Source: Achatina immaculata (Eukaryota > Mollusca > Gastropoda > Stylommatophora > Achatinidae). From it: a stretch of DNA of 64,000 nt. A program made the position numbers and the translations under genes. This document shows, in pieces, positions 34,630-46,382 of the stretch. The stretch spans positions 5,607,312 to 5,671,311 of the forward strand of contig CM019714.1 in NCBI GenBank assembly GCA_009760885.1. Direction: 5' to 3'. Under the pieces are notes generated by a model. The model did not search any database and had not been told where the DNA came from. It saw only the letters and a program-made list of their open reading frames with translations. Position 1 is the stretch's first letter. Every line of letters starts with the position of its first letter.

Positions 34630-34925
34630 CTTTCAAGAATGTAATATCTCAGAAAGCCGCCTATAAGAATGTAATATCTCACAAAGCCACCTATAAGAAT
34701 GTAATATCTCACAAAGCCGCCTATAAGAATGTAATATCTCACAAAGCCGCCTATAAGAATGTGATATCTCACAAAGCCGCCTATAAGGATGTAATATCTC
34801 ACAAAGCCATATGTAAGAATGTAATATCTCACAAAGCCACATGTAAGAATGTAATATCTCACAAAACCACCTATAAGAATGTAATATCTTACGAAGCCAT
34901 CTACAAGAATGTATTATCAAGTTTG
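34630..34925. repeat. minisatellite, 30-bp unit, related to the array at 34018
   Basis: Ten copies of AAGAATGTAATATCTCACAA plus AGCCGCCTAT. The core AATGTAATATCYCAC is shared with the array across the GT tract, so both probably come from one ancestor. Degenerate ACAAGAATGTGACAT units continue to about 35050. Confidence 0.9.
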
Positions 34926-35149
34926 ATATATTGCAGCCACTCTAGAAGAGCCAGTTCCACTTTCCAAAAATGTGACATTTCTCACAGTTACCCGACAAGA
35001 ATGTGACATCCGAAATGGTCACCTACGTGAGTGTGACATTTCTCATAGTTTCTAGCAAGATCTAACTTTGTAGATTCCAAGTTATGAACAAATTTAATAT
35101 CATATCTAACCGTTTATGTCCTTGTTAGTAGAGTGGTCCTTACTTGCTA

Positions 35150-35700
35150 GAAGTAAGCCTCAACTGTGACCTTTACATGCTACAATCAAAGTGTGACCCT
35201 TACATGCTACAGTCAAAGTATGGCCTTTACATACTACAAATCAAAATGTGACCCTTATATGCTACAATCAAAATGTGCCCTTTACATGCTGCAATCAAAG
35301 TGCAGCCTTTACATGCTACAGTAAAAGTGCGATCGTTACCTGATACAATCAAAGTGTGGCCCTTACATGCTACAATCAAAGTGCAGCCCTTACATGCTAC
35401 AGTAAAAGTGTGGCCCTTACATGCTACAATCAAAGTGTGGTCTTTACATGATACAATCAAAGTGTATCCTTTACATGTTATAATCAAAGCATGGCCCTTA
35501 CATGCTACAAAGTGTTCCCTTTACATTCTACAGTCAAAGTGTGGCTCTTACATGCTACAATCAAAATGTGGCCTTTACATGCTACAATCAAGGTGTGTCC
35601 TTTACATGCTACAATCAAGCCTCAGCTCTGGCCTTCACATGCTGCAATCAAGCCTCAGCTGTGACCTTCACATGCTACAATTAAGCCTCTGGAGTGGCTT
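35150..35700. repeat. minisatellite, 28/29-bp unit, ~19 copies
   Basis: Unit TTACATGCTACAATCAAAGT plus GTGGCCCT; right-end copies change to CAAGCCTCAGCTGTGACCTT. Confidence 0.9.
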
Positions 35701-36189
35701 TTAGCACTACACTCAGGCCTAAAGGCTACTTTTGATCGTGCTATAGTCAAGCCTAATATTGGGCCCATATATTTTCCTCTTAACAAAAAGTTACAATGGC
35801 AGCCCAACGCAACGAAGTTCTGAAAGCAGACCGGCTATGCTAGAAAGAGTGAGGCTGAGAAAACATTCCGCAAAGTGTTTCCTTATGGATTTAGAGATGA
35901 GTCTTCTTCTTCTTCTTCTTCTTTATTTCTTCTGCTTGAAACTGTGAACTTATTCTCATTGTGATGTACACAGTAATAATCTTTAAGTGAAAGTATCATG
36001 CTGTTAAAGAAGTGGATGTTTTGGCCAAAGTTTGGATTTTGGGCCCACTACAAATAAATTTATTTCACATATTCATAAAAATGTGTTTCCTTCGTTTATG
36101 AACATAAACATCTTCAGTTTATTCATACATTTCTTTCATTTATTTGCACAAAGAAATTCATTTCAATTGGCCATTCAGTTGCTAATATT
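35701..36189. other. unique sequence with a (TTC)n tract
   Basis: (TTC)n at about 35902-35932 resembles, in complement, the GAA tails of small elements elsewhere here. No clear element body was defined. Confidence 0.4.
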
Positions 36190-36532
36190 CAACTTCTTCG
36201 AAGCTTTTATATAATTTTTATGTTCGACTTCTTCAAAGCTTTTATATAGTTTTTATGTTAAATTTTTTTCGAAGCTTTTATATAGTTTTTATGTTCAACT
36301 TCTTCAAAGCTTTTATATAATTTTTATATTCGACTTCTTCAAAGCTTTTGTATAGTTTTTATGTTCGACTTCTTCAAAGCTTTTATATAGTTTTTATATT
36401 CGACTTCTTCAAAGCTTTTATATAGTTTTTATGTTCGACTTCTTCAAAGCTTTTATATAGTTTTTATATTCGACTTCTTCAAAGCTTTTATATAGTTTTT
36501 ATGTTCGACTTCTTCAAAGCTTTTGTATAGTT
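36190..36532. repeat. minisatellite, 35-bp unit, ~10 copies
   Basis: Unit TTCGACTTCTTCAAAGCTTT plus TATATAGTTTTTATG; HindIII-like AAGCTTT in every copy. Confidence 0.92.
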
Positions 36533-36686
36533 TTGTTTTTTTTTGCTGCATTTTCTGGGGTCTAACAGCAAGTTTCTCATTAATAACCAAAAGCTGGGCA
36601 TCAGCTTGGCATTATATGTATACAGAGCTAGAATTACAGTCATAAATTGCCTCTGTAGCAAGCATAAATGCTGATTTTAAAAAAAG

Positions 36687-36739
<53 letters not shown>
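36687..36739. repeat. (TA)n microsatellite
   Basis: Almost pure TA dinucleotide tract. Confidence 0.95.
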
Positions 36740-37384
36740 CATTGTTTATTCCACAGTTACCACCTACCTGTGCCAAGGCTATCTTCTTGGATGATTCCGA
36801 ACAATAATTGCTCTAAGTTGGTAAATGTGTCACCACAAGGAGCAAAGTACATTAAACTTTCACTGTAACGGCCTTTTTGGATTTAACAATCCAGTAAATA
36901 ATAGTACAGATATGAGCTAATAATAATGTTTTAAAAAATAGAAATATTACATAAAACATATCACATACTCTTTAGTGTAATTTAATACTCTCATGTGGTA
37001 CAGTATTGTGTGTGAGCCGCGCTAATGTATTGGATTAAGAGAGTCGTTTGCGACCAGACGAACCGTTTCCATTTCCACCTACCACTCTGGCGGTCAAACC
37101 GTGGCTCGCAAGAAGATACCGGGGTTCACTCATCCTCACATCAGAAATTGGCATCAGGGCTAACACTCTGGGAAGGAAGAGGAACTAGCAGCTAGCTACG
37201 GAGCTGGTGCTGATGGGGACACCAGTCGCAAGTTTCTGGTCGACTGCTTACTAGACAGCTCAGCACTTAAGGTTTAGCCGTGTGCAGTGACGCTAGTTCA
37301 CAGCTCATACTTTTATCTTTACCTTTATTACAGCAGTTTTTTAATTTTAAAACAAAACGTACAAAACTGTGGGGGGTGGGGGGT
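36740..37384. other. unique sequence with a GC-richer block
   Basis: About 37010-37300 is richer in GC than its surroundings (GTGTGAGCCGCGCTAATG to GTGCAGTGACGCTAG) and could be a piece of a transposable element 5' region. No coding motif found. Confidence 0.35.
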
Positions 37385-38685
37385 GGTGACAGAGTTGGTA
37401 GATGGAGACAGGGTTGTCAGGTGGAGACGAGTTGGGAGGTAGAGATAGTTGGGAGGTGAAGGCAAAGTTGGGAGGCAGAGATAGTTGGGAGGTAGAGATA
37501 GTTGGGAGGTGAAGACAGAGTTGGGAGGTGAGGACAGAATTAGGAAGTGAAGACAGAGTTGGGAGCTGAAGACAGAGTTGGGAGGTGAAGACAGAGTTGG
37601 AGACAGAATTAGGAGGTGAAGACAGAGTTGGGAGTTGGAGACAGAGATGGGAGGTAGAGATAGTTGGGAGGTGAGGACAGAGTTGGGAGATGGAGACAGA
37701 GATGGGAGGTAGAGATAGTTGGTAGGTGAGGACAGAGTTGGGAGGTAGAGACAGAGATGGGAGGTAGAGATAGTTGGGAGGTGAAGACAGAGCTGGGAGG
37801 TAGAGATAGTTGGGAGGTGAGGACAGAGTTGGGAGGTAGAGACAGAGATGGGAGGTAGAGATAGTTGGGAGGTGAAGACAGAGTTGGGAGGTAGAGATAG
37901 TTGGGAGGTGAAGACAGAGTTGGGAGGTAGAGATAGTTGGGAGGTGAAGACAGAGTTGGGAGGTGAGGACAGAGATGGGAGGTAGAGATAGTTGGGAGGT
38001 GAAGACAGAGTTGGGAGGTAGAGATAGTTGGGAGGTGAAGACAGAGTTGGGAGGTAGAGATAGTTAGGAGGTGAAGACATAGATGGGAGGTAGAGATAGT
38101 TGGGAGGTGAAGACAGAGTTGGGAAGTGAGGACAGAGTTGGGAAGTAGAGATAGTTGGGAGCTGAGGACAGAGTTGGGAGGTAGAGACAGAGATGGGAGG
38201 TAGAGACAGAATTAGAAGGTGAAGACAGACTTGGGAGGTGAAGACAGAGTGTGGAGGTGGAAACAGAGTTGGGAGGTAGAGATAGTTGGGAGGTGAAGAC
38301 AGAGTTGGGAGGTGAAGACAGAGTTGGGAAGTGAAGACAGAGTTGGGAAGTGAAGGCAGAGCTTGGAGGTGAAGACAGAATTGAGATGTGGAGACAGAGT
38401 TGAGAGGTGAAGACAGAGTTGGGAAGTGAAGACAGAGTTGGGAAGTGAAGGCAGAGCTTGGAGGTGAAGACAGAATTGAGATGTGGAGACAGAGTTGAGA
38501 GGTGAAGACAGAGCTGGGAAGTGAAGACAGAGTTGGGATGTGAAGACAGAATTGAGATGTGGAGACAGAGTTGAGAGGTGAAGACAGAGTTGGGAAGTGA
38601 AGACAGAGTTGGGAGGTGAAGACAGAGTTGGGAAGTGAAGACAGAGTTGGGAGGTGAAGACAGAGTTTGTGGTGAAGGTGGAGAC
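37385..38685 (+). repeat. purine-rich minisatellite, 18-bp unit, ~72 copies
   Basis: Unit GAAGACAGAGTTGGGAGGT, about 18 bp, with a TAGAGATAGTTGGGAGGT variant alternating in pairs. The plus strand is mostly G and A. The 250-codon minus frame (SSPPNYLYLPT) is a by-product. Confidence 0.93.
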
Positions 38686-39054
38686 AGCTGCTCCTACTGT
38701 GGAAAAATAATAATAATTTTAATAATCAGAAAATAAAGAGACTAACCTTATTAAAAAAAAAAAAAGAATTTTACCAAGTTACTGAAGCAGTAGGGGACTA
38801 TCTTCATGTCTTTGCATGTACCTTCTGCCCGCCAGCCAAGAACACCTGAACAGAATTACATAAGAATATCACTTACCTAGATCATGCACTAGTCAACATT
38901 AAAGAAAAGACAAATATGTAAAATGCATTTAGCAAACTCGTAAACAGCTGCAATCAATATCACAACTGTCTGATGATTGATATATAGCGGTATTTGGGAG
39001 CTTCGAAATAAGATGGCAACTTTAAGACATGACTTGAGGAATACGGTAAAACTG
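38686..39054. other. unique sequence
   Basis: A-run near 38753-38764; nothing else recognised. Confidence 0.5.
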
Positions 39055-41115
39055 GTTCTAGTAGAGTTGAGATAGAGATATATGATGTAGTTTTACTGTT
39101 TATGGTAGAGATAGTCAGAGATATATGATGTAGTTTTACTGTTTATGGTAGAGATAGTCAGAGATATATGATGTAGTTTTACTGTTTATGGTAGAGATAG
39201 TCAGAGATATATGGTGTAGTTTTACTAGTTCTGGTAGAGTAGAGATAGTCAGAGATGTATGGTATAGTTTTACTAGTTCTAGTAGAGTAGTCAGAGATGT
39301 ATGGTATAATTTTATTAGTTCTAGTAGAGTAGAGATAGTCAGAGATGTATGTTGTAGTTTTACTAGTTCTAGTAGAGTAGAGATGGTCAGAGATGTATGG
39401 TGTAGTTTTACTAGTTCTAGTAGAGTAGTCAGAGATGTATATTGTAGTTTTACTAGTTCTAGTAGAGTAGAGATGGTCAGAGATGTATGGTGTAGTTTTA
39501 CTAGTTCTAGTAGAGTAGAGTAGTCAGAGATGTATATTGTAGTTTTACTAGTTCTAGTAAAGTAGAGATAGTCAGAGATGTATGGTGTAGTTTTACTAGT
39601 TCTAGTAGAGTAGAGATAGTCAGAGATGTATGGTGTAGTTTTACTAGTTCTAGTAGAGTAGAGATAGTCAGAGATGTATGATGTAGTTTTACTAGTTCTA
39701 GTAGAGTAGAGATAGTCAGAGATGTATGATGTAGTTTTACTAGTTCTAGTAGAGTAGAGATAGTCAGAGATGTATGATGTAGTTTTACTAGTTCTAGTAG
39801 AGTAGAGATAGTCAGAGATGTATGTAGTTTTACTAGTTCTAGTAGAGAGTCAGAGATGTATGGTGTAGTTTTACTAGTTCTAGTAGAGTAGAGATAGTCA
39901 GAGATGTATGGTGTAGTTTTACTGATTCTAGTAGAGTAGAGATAGTCAGAGATGTATGATGTAGTTTTACTAGTTCTAGTAGAGAGTCAGAGATGTATGG
40001 TGTAGTTTTACTAGTTCTAGTAGAGTAGAGATAGTCAGAGATGTATGGTGTAGTTTTACTAGTTCTAGTAGAGTAGAGATAGTCAGAGATGTATGGTGTA
40101 GTTTTACTAGTTCTAGTAGAGTAGAGATAGTCAGAGATGTATGGTGTAGTTTTACTAGTTCTAGTAGAGTAGAGATAGTCAGAGATGTATGGTGTAGTTT
40201 TACTAGTTCTAGTAGAGTAGAGATAGTCAGAGATGTATGATGTAGTTTTACTAGTTCTAGTAGAGAGTCAGAGATGTATGGTGTAGTTTTACTAGTTCTA
40301 GTAGAGTAGAGATAGTCAGAGATGTATGGTGTAGTTTTACTGATTCTAGTAGAGTAGAGATAGTCAGAGATGTATGATGTAGTTTTACTGGTTCTAGTAG
40401 AGTAGAGATAGTCAGAGATGTATGGTGTAGTTTTACTGATTCTAGTAGAGTAGAGATAGTCAGAGATGTATGGTGTAGTTTTACTGGTTCTAGTAGAGTA
40501 GAGATAGTCAGAGATGTATGATGTAGTTTTACTGGTTCTAGTAGAGTAGAGACAGTCAGAGATGTATGGTGTAGTTTTACTGGTTCTAGTAGAGTAGAGA
40601 TAGTCAGAGATGTATGATGTAGTTTTACTGGTTCTAGTAGAGTAGAGATAGTCAGAGATGTATGGTGTAGTTTTACTGGTTCTAGTAGAGTAGAGATAGT
40701 CAGAGATGTATGGTGTAGTTTTACTGATTCTAGTAGAGTAGAGATAGTCAGAGATGTATGATGTAGTTTTACTAGTTCTAGTAGAGTAGAGATAGTCAGA
40801 GATGTATGGTGTAGTTTTACTGGTTCTAGTAGAGTAGAGATAGTCAGAGATGTATGGTGTAGTTTTACTGGTTCTAGTAGAGTAGAGATAGTCAGAGATG
40901 TATGGTGTAGTTTTACTAGTTCTAGTAGAGTAGAGATAGTCAGAGATGTATGATGTAGTTTTACTAGTTCTAGTAGAGAGTCAGAGATGTATGGTGTAGT
41001 TTTACTAGTTCTAGTAGAGTAGAGATAGTCAGAGATGTATGGTGTAGTTTTACTAGTTCTAGTAGAGTAGAGATAGTCAGAGATGTATGGTATAGTTTTA
41101 CTGGTTCTAGTAGAG
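39055..41115. repeat. minisatellite, 48-bp unit, ~42 copies
   Basis: The longest array in the window. Unit GAGATAGTCAGAGATGTATG plus GTGTAGTTTTACTAGTTCTAGTAGAGTA. Early units are 43 bp (GTTTATGGTAGAGATAG). Units lacking GAGATAG (TAGAGAGTCAGAG) recur at intervals, and TTTTACTGG replaces TTTTACTAG in the centre-right, so variants are clustered. Confidence 0.95.
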
Positions 41116-41569
41116 AAAAAAAATAGAAGTAAAACTGAGAATTAATGGGAAAAGAGGCTATCGGAGCAGTTACAAATATAAAAGAAACTGTAACACACCA
41201 GTATTTCGGCGATATGGCTTTATCACAGAAGACGAAAATAACGAAACAACAAATAAACATAAAACAGCACTTGGCTAGCAGAAATCTTATCGGTTAAGAT
41301 ATCAGTCAACTAATGTATTTGACATTCCTTCTCACCTGTTTTTTAAACTGACCATATACTTCTATCTGTGCCCGGGGCAGAGCTGCAACAGCTGTCTTAT
41401 TTGAAGAGGCTGGACTATAAATTGAAGCCCACAGTCTATGGACGTTTTATGCGGGTCCCATTGAAGGGGTTGCTTGGCCCAACAGCTTCAGCCAAGAACT
41501 GTGGCTTCGGTATAGAATAGCGAGAGGGCGGGATGGGAAAGCTAGAAGTCAAACAAACAAGAGAGAGAT
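41116..41569. other. unique sequence
   Basis: Nothing recognised apart from a TA tract starting near 41570. Confidence 0.5.
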
Positions 41570-41582
41570 ATATATATATATA

Positions 41583-41878
41583 AGATAAGACAGATGACTG
41601 AACAACAACCAGTCCCATGGGTGATCAGGAGAAGGAGATGGACATATGTTGATCACTTGATGAGAAGAAATGGTCAGAGAATCCCAAAACAAGCTATCAA
41701 GTGGAACACAATAGGCCAGAGAAAAAGAGGCAGACCGCGTGAAACTCTGAAGAGAACATTATTAAGAGAGGCCAAATTAACAAGCATAAAATCCTTTGAT
41801 GAAAGACTCGCCGAAGACAGGAAAACTTGGTGAACTACTTTGCGAGCCCTATGTGACGTTTAACGGCACGGGAAGGAT
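41583..41878 (+). mobile_element. F2 LINE, 3' fragment between TA tracts
   Basis: Frame 41594-41833 encodes WVIRRRRWTYVDHLMRRNGQ, GQRKRGRPRETLKRTLLREA and LAEDRKTW, close to the copy at 17403. It ends GGCACGGGAAGGATAA and runs into TATATATA; a TA tract also precedes it (41570-41582). Confidence 0.8.
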
Positions 41879-42057
41879 AATATATATATATATATATATA
41901 TCCTGAAAATCTCCAGAAATGAAAATCTACTATTGGTTAAACAAAAATTATTTTAAAAATATGACTTCAGCAGAAGAAGATGGCTGAAAATTTATTTCCG
42001 CTCATCGAAAATATTTTTAAAAGACATCACTAAATTCTGCAAAGAATCACTTACAAA

Positions 42058-42335
42058 TATACAGAGTCATGACCTGACTTAGGCTGAACATACAGGTTCA
42101 TGACCTGACTTAGGCCGAACATACAGAGTCATGACCTGACTTAGGCCGAACATACAGAGTCATGACCTGACTTAGGCCGAACATACAGAGTCATGACCTG
42201 ACTTAGGCCGAACATACAGAGTCATGACCTGACTTAGGCCGAACATACAGAGCCATGACCTGACTTAGGCCGAACATACAGAGTCATGACCTGACTTAGG
42301 CCGAACATACAGAGTCATGACCTGATTTCGGCCGA
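42058..42335. repeat. minisatellite, 31-bp unit, nine copies
   Basis: Unit CAGAGTCATGACCTGACTTA plus GGCCGAACATA; nearly homogeneous. Confidence 0.93.
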
Positions 42336-42432
42336 ACGACGTAGGACGAGGTCCCGCAGGTGTATTTTCTTAAAAAGAAATTTAAAAAAAACAGCGTATA
42401 GTAAACATGGAGTAAAACAGTTTTGTTCCGGC

Positions 42433-43165
42433 ATGGCGTCCTTGGCTACCAGCTTCTTGGCTAACAGCTCCTTGGCTACCAGCTTCTTGGCTACCAGCTC
42501 TTTGGCTACCAGCTTCTTGGCTACCAGCTTCCTGGCTAACAGCTCCTTGGCTACCAGCTTCTTGGCTACCAGCTCTTTGGCTACCAGCTTCTTGGCTACC
42601 AGCTTCCTGGCTACCAGCTTCCTGGGTAACAGCTCCTTGGCTACCAGCTTCTTGGCTACCAGCTCTTTGGCTACCAGCTTCTTGACTACCAGCTTCCTGG
42701 CTACCAGCTCTTTGGCTACCAGCTCCTTGGCTACCAGCTTCATGGCTACCAGCATCTTGGCTACCAGCTTCTTGCCTACCAGCTCCTTGGCTACCAGCAT
42801 CTTGGCTACCAGCTTCTTGGCTACCAACTTCTTCGCTACCAGCATCTTGGCTACCAGCTCCTTGCCTACCAGCTCCTTGGCTACCAGCATCTTGGCTACC
42901 AGCTCCTTGGCTACCAGCTCCTTGGCTATCAGCTTCTTGGCTACCAGCATCTTGGCTACCAGCGTCTTGGCTACCAGCTTCATGGCTACCAGCATCTTGA
43001 CTACCAGCTCCTTGACTACCTGCTCCTTGGCTATCAGCTTCTTGGCTACCAGCATCTTGGCTACCACCATCTTGGCTACCACCATCTTGGCTACCAGCTT
43101 CTTGGCTACCAGCATCTTGGCTACCAGCTTCTTGACTACCAGCTCCTTGGTTACCACCTTCCTGT
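42433..43165. repeat. 15-bp minisatellite, ~49 copies, open on both strands
   Basis: Unit TTGGCTACCAGCTCC with CTTC, CATC and TTTG variants. Encodes a five-residue period in each open frame: SLATS or FLATS (251 codons, plus) and KLVAK or ELVAK (280 codons, minus). Both frames end soon after the array. Treated as a repeat, not a gene. Confidence 0.9.
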
Positions 43166-43259
43166 TCCCATTGTCTTTGCTAACATAGAACTTTTAACTT
43201 GTAAAGTGATATTTCACTTTTCGTTAAAATCTACAGCCTAGCGGCCAGTAACTGCGCTC

Positions 43260-43385
43260 ATTTTGTGAGTACAGTATGCATGTGGATATGAATACAATAT
43301 GCATGCATGTGGGTATGAGTACAGTATGTACGCATGTGGGTGTGAGTACATTATGTATGCATGTAGGTATGAGTACAGAATATAC
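43260..43385. repeat. degenerate minisatellite, ~30-bp unit
   Basis: Four to five copies of GAGTACAGTATGCATGTGG-like units. Confidence 0.75.
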
Positions 43386-43464
43386 AAATGTATGTATGTA
43401 CATTTTTTGTGTGTCACTGAGAAGTTATTACAGTATGATTCTGTATTAAATGTTTTGTGGTTCA

Positions 43465-43635
43465 CATTTCTCTGCTTAACTTCTTCACATTTCCTGCGTT
43501 AATGTTTACATTTCTCTGCTTAACTTCCTCACATTTCCTGCGTTAATGTTTACATTTCTCTACTTAACTTCCTCACATTTCCTGTGTTAATGTTTACATT
43601 TCTCTGCTTAACTTCCTCACATTTCCTGCTCTAAT
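43465..43635. repeat. minisatellite, ~45-bp unit, four copies
   Basis: CACATTTCTCTGCTTAACTT plus CCTCACATTTCCTGCGTTAATGTT. Confidence 0.9.
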
Positions 43636-44030
43636 GTTCATTCTCTTGATATCTTGAAGTGACAGCAAACATTTCTGTTTATCTTGCAACATGCTATTAT
43701 AGTGTGCTGTAAGGGTTAATGTCTGACGCTCCCTTTAGTGGCCAACATACGGCCAACTCGACTTACGGCCATATGGCCAGCCCTAAACGCGATATATGAC
43801 TGTATAGTTGTTTTAAAGCTCCAGAGCAAGTATCTTTTTATTTTTCCTAAGCAACTTCTACCAACAAATGACCGACATATCGACCAAAGCAACAATTAAC
43901 CGGGCTCGTGTTGTGACGTCTTGTCTCCGTCCGCTTGCGCTTTTTGGTTTCCTCTTCAGTTGCCTAGCTCCTATTTGCGGAGTCCTTCTCCATGTGGCAC
44001 GGTTCTTCGCTAGTTCGTCCACGTCCTAAT

Positions 44031-44032
<2 letters not shown>
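43636..44032. other. unique sequence
   Basis: No gene or element defined; GC-richer near 43910-44030. Confidence 0.45.
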
Positions 44033-44077
<45 letters not shown>

Positions 44078-44079
44078 CC

Positions 44080-45378
44080 TTAAGTGCCCAGGGCACATGG
44101 GGCTTCCGCAAGGGTTTTCCACAAATGCCTGTCCTTCGCTTTTTTTTCTGCTCTTGCCCAGGTGAGCCCTCTATTGCTTAACATCCTTTCTGTTGTTCTT
44201 CTCCATGTCTCTTTTGGTCTACCCTTACTTCTGTTTCCCTGTAGTGTCCATCTTAGTGCTATTTTTGGTAATGAGTTGTCAGTCATTCGGAGCTCATGTC
44301 CCAACCATCGCCAGCGTCTTTCCTCAATAATTGCTGTCAGTGGCTTCATCTGCATTTCTGCCAATAAGATGTTATTTCTTATGGTGTTTGGCCAAAATAT
44401 TTTTCTAATTCTTCGTAAACATTTAGTCTGGAAAGAATTCAACTTGTTTTCTATGGTTTTGGTGATTTTCCAGCATTCACTTCCATAGAGTAGTACACTT
44501 AGAACATTACTCTTAAATATCCTGATTTTCATATTCATGCTTAGTTTTCTAGATCTCCATATAGTCTGCAGCAATGCAAAAGCCTGGTTTGCTCTAGTAA
44601 GTCTGCTGTTTATGTCCTCTGTGCTGTCTCCATTTTCTACTACTCTGCTGCCAAGGTATACAAATTCGTTGACCTCCTCCACTAACTTGCTATCTACTCT
44701 GAGTACATTTCTGTTGTTCACATTTTGCTTCATTAACTTTGTCTTTCCTACGTTGATCTTTAGTCCTATGTTGTTTGCATTCTGAGTTAGCTTGTTTATT
44801 TTCTCTTGCATATCTTTGTGATTGCTTGATAATAGACAAATGTCGTTCGCAAAGTCAAGGTCCTCCAGCACTGTGTCAAGGGTCCATTGTAATCCTCTGC
44901 GTTTGTCTGATGTTGCCTCCTTCATTAACCAGTCTACTGCCAAGACAAATAATGTTGGTGATAGTACACATCCCTGTTTCACTCCTGTTTGTACCCTAAA
45001 GCTGCTGGAGGTATGTTCTCCATAGATCATTTTGCACTGAAAACCCTCGTATAGGGCTTTGATTACATTTACTATCTTATGGGGGAGGCCATGCCATCTT
45101 AGGATTTTCCACAGTGCATTTCTGTTGACATTGTCAAAGGCTTTCTCAAAATCTATGAACAATGCATATGTTGTGCTATGCCACTCATTTGCCTGTCCTA
45201 ATATTTGTCTAAGTAAAAATATGTAGTCTATGCATGATCTTCCTTTCCTAAATCCTGCCTGCTCTTTCCGAAGTTTTTCCTCAAGTGGCCCTAATGGCTG
45301 ATAGACCAAAAACAGAAAGTTCTCGTAAACAGTCTCGTATGTCAGTTTTGGCCTGTCTCTAGGTTGTTGTTCGCTCAT
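44080..45378 (-). pseudogene. F3 LINE reverse transcriptase, C-terminal half, chimeric start
   Basis: 432 codons. The first eight (MSEQQP) are F2-derived; F3 begins at RDRPKLTYETVYENFLFL. The RT has KEQAGFRKGRSCIDYIFLLR, motif A LFIDFEKAFDNVNRNALWKI, motif B GVKQGCVLSPTLFVLAVDW, and a damaged motif C (DFANDICLLS where YADD is expected). GLKINVGKTKLM follows, then GSECWKITKTIENKLNSF, RWLGHELRM, IALRWTLQGNRSKGRPKETW and DRHLWKTLAEAPCALGT. The lost DD pair in motif C means it cannot polymerise. The continuous frame otherwise suggests a fairly recent insertion. Confidence 0.85.
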
Positions 45379-45905
45379 CTCACTTATCTCTGTATTGTTC
45401 TTGAATTTGTTCCACTTTATACCAAGTATTTTTCTTAGGCTTTTGTTTTCAAAAGAGTAATGTTTTCTCTTTCTTTAGTTGTTTTCCAGCTTTCGCATGC
45501 ATAAATGAGGGTGGCTATTAGATTTGAATTGAATAATCTTAGCCTGGTTTATGTAGTGAAAGCTTTTGATTGCCATATTTTGTTTTCAAGATATTTGTAG
45601 GTAAACGCCGCTTATGGAATTCTAGTTCTAACTTTCTTCCTGGAGTCACCATCCTGGTCTATGTAGCTGCCGAGATATGAAAACTGGTTTATTTCTTCAA
45701 CAGCTGTTCCTTCTATGTATATTTTCCCTTCTTGATTAATTGAAAGTTTCATTTTTTTTTGTTTTCATTGTTAATATCAGGTCATATTTTACTACCCAAT
45801 GAAGATAGGTATCTGTTTTTTCTTGCATCGATTTCACAATGCCATATGTCATCTGCAAAGTCAAGATCTTCCAGTTGGGTCTCACGTGCCCAGTGAATGC
45901 CCGTT

Positions 45906-46382
45906 TTACCTGTACAGCATCTTTTCGTTATAAAGTCTCTGGTAATTCCAAAAAACCAAAGGAGATAATATACATCCTTGTTTCACACCTGTTTGTACCC
46001 TAAAGCTGCTGGAGGTATGTTCTCCATAGATCATTTTGCACTGAAAACCCTCGTATAGGGCTTTGATTACATTTACTATCTTATGGGGGAGGCCATGCCA
46101 TCTTAGGATTTTCCACAGTGCATTTCTGTTGACATTGTCAAAGGCTTTCTCAAAATCTATGAACAATGCATATGTTGTGCTATGCCACTCATTTGCCTGT
46201 CCTAATATTTGTCTAAGTAAAAATATGTAGTCTATGCATGATCTTCCTTTCCTAAATCCTGCCTGCTCTTTCCGAAGTTTTTCCTCAAGTGGCCCTAATG
46301 GCTGATAGACCAAAAACAGAAAGTTCTCGTAAACAGTCTCGTATGTCAGTTTTGGCCTGTCTCTAGGTTGTTGTTCGCTCAT
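45906..46382 (-). pseudogene. F3 reverse transcriptase fragment switching to F2
   Basis: 158 codons, identical to the start of the frame at 44080-45378 as far as GVKQGC, then ILSPLVFWNYQRLYNEK from F2. It is the duplicated copy that marks the recombination point. Non-functional. Confidence 0.85.

Noticed and set aside
42058..42335. CRISPR-like direct repeats
   Set aside because: Units are head to tail with no unique spacers, in eukaryotic DNA.
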